Below are positions 63,468 to 64,000 of a stretch of DNA of 64,000 nucleotides, one piece after another; position 1 is the first letter of the stretch; each line of letters opens with the position of its first letter. This stretch comes from Favolaschia claudopus (taxonomy: Eukaryota > Basidiomycota > Agaricomycetes > Agaricales > Mycenaceae). A model generated the notes under the pieces. That model searched no databases and was not told the origin of the DNA. It worked only from the letters and a program-made list of their open reading frames with translations. The DNA lies in assembly GCA_037176885.1 (NCBI GenBank), contig JAWWNJ010000033.1, positions 248,001-312,000 on the forward strand. Reading direction: 5' to 3'. The translations under genes were made by a program, and so were the position numbers.

Positions 63468-63713
63468 AATGACGCCACAGATGCAGGCGTTGATGTCCGA
63501 AGTGAGCAAACAGACAGAAGGGGAGTGTAGCGAACTCAAGCATTTAGGAAGAGGGCTAAAATCCCCACAGAACTCAAAAGCTCTGAACCTAATTCTACTG
63601 GTTGTAGACAAGTCCGCCGGAGAAGTGAGGAGCCGCAGAAAACCAAAAGAACACTAGACGGTGGCCGGGAGCATGGCCGAGAGCAAGTCGAAGGAACAGA
63701 CAACAGTGTTCGC

Positions 63714-63806
63714 CCTTAAGCCTTAAATTCGGGTCTGGCCGACCCTTAAGGCTTATTAAGCCTTATCCCTTAATAACCCTTAAGACCTTGAAGCCTTAAT
63801 TTCCTC
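63714..63806. repeat. CTTAAGCCTTAA motif cluster
   Basis: The words CCTTAA, CTTAAG and GCCTTAA occur about ten times in 90 bp on both strands (CCCTTAAGGCTTATTAAGCC and similar). No ORF or known element explains it. Confidence 0.6.
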
Positions 63807-64000
63807 TTTAGGTAGGTAGTTCCCACCCTCCAACAGGCGCAAAATTTCAGTGGAGTATATATATTAGACCATATCTGTGCACAAAGCACTTCAATCTTCA
63901 GTTGTTTCATGTTAAGGTCAGTTCCTTTGGATGTTACCAAATTCCTGAGCAGTTGGAGAGGATTGATGAATTTAATGACGCCCCCATCAATTATTTTATT
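63807..64000. other. No recognisable gene at the window edge
   Basis: A TATA-like GAGTATATATATTAG lies near 63853. A transcript or element could begin there and leave the window, but nothing further is visible. Confidence 0.3.

Noticed and set aside
62776..63543. A 255-codon minus-strand ORF
   Set aside because: It spans a MITE, a G-rich run and the structured tandem array. Repeat units change frame between copies, and no domain is visible.

Overview
The window looks like a piece of a transposon-rich basidiomycete nuclear chromosome, most likely from an Agaricomycete. Coding blocks are split by 43-79 nt GT-AG introns. The elements include a chromodomain Ty3 element, Copia fragments, a hAT transposon and Tad/Jockey-like LINE remnants. 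The few host-like fragments (LRR/F-box type, PRM1-like, family-4 glycosyltransferase, bHLH) fit a mushroom-forming fungus. The species cannot be named from the sequence alone. No intact host gene is convincing. Almost everything recognisable is mobile or broken by mobile DNA.

Layout. 1-13 kb: short terminal-inverted-repeat elements (most with TA target sites), a LINE C-terminal remnant, a bHLH fragment and a Copia reverse transcriptase fragment with its 3' LTR. 13-20 kb: a LINE ORF1 remnant, nested MITEs (one with an 8-bp hAT-type target duplication), and a Copia gag-protease-integrase fragment split by a small LTR element. 22-27 kb: a second copy of that small LTR element, in the opposite orientation inside a Copia gag, then a run of MITEs. 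28.8-34.3 kb: a hAT element with a multi-exon transposase and a spliced antisense second gene. 35.0-45.0 kb: a full-length chromovirus with about 602-bp LTRs, an ACCAT target duplication and an extra ORF after the chromodomain. 46.3-47.6 kb: a tiny LTR element carrying only a CCHC Gag-like ORF. 49-54 kb: broken host genes and a tyrosine recombinase fragment. 55-64 kb: repeats, a PRM1-like fragment interrupted by an LTR, and two tandem repeats whose hairpin stems co-vary.

The most interesting system is the pair of about 1.6-kb LTR elements at 17288-18872 and 22593-24224. Each has perfect 5-bp target duplications, a polypurine tract and one intact 348-residue ORF with a KH RNA-binding domain and no pol. 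An 11-nt primer-binding site just inside the 5' LTR is perfectly complementary to the LTR about 34 bp downstream of a TATA box, which is where the transcript should start. That is the arrangement expected for Tf1-type self-priming. The inference is a non-autonomous retrotransposon that supplies its own KH-type Gag-like protein and primer and borrows pol from a partner.

Many reading frames (chromovirus, hAT, PRM1-like, glycosyltransferase) are broken by single-base shifts, most of them at short homopolymers, while the two chromovirus LTRs are over 99% identical. Residual sequencing indels may explain many of the apparent pseudogenes.
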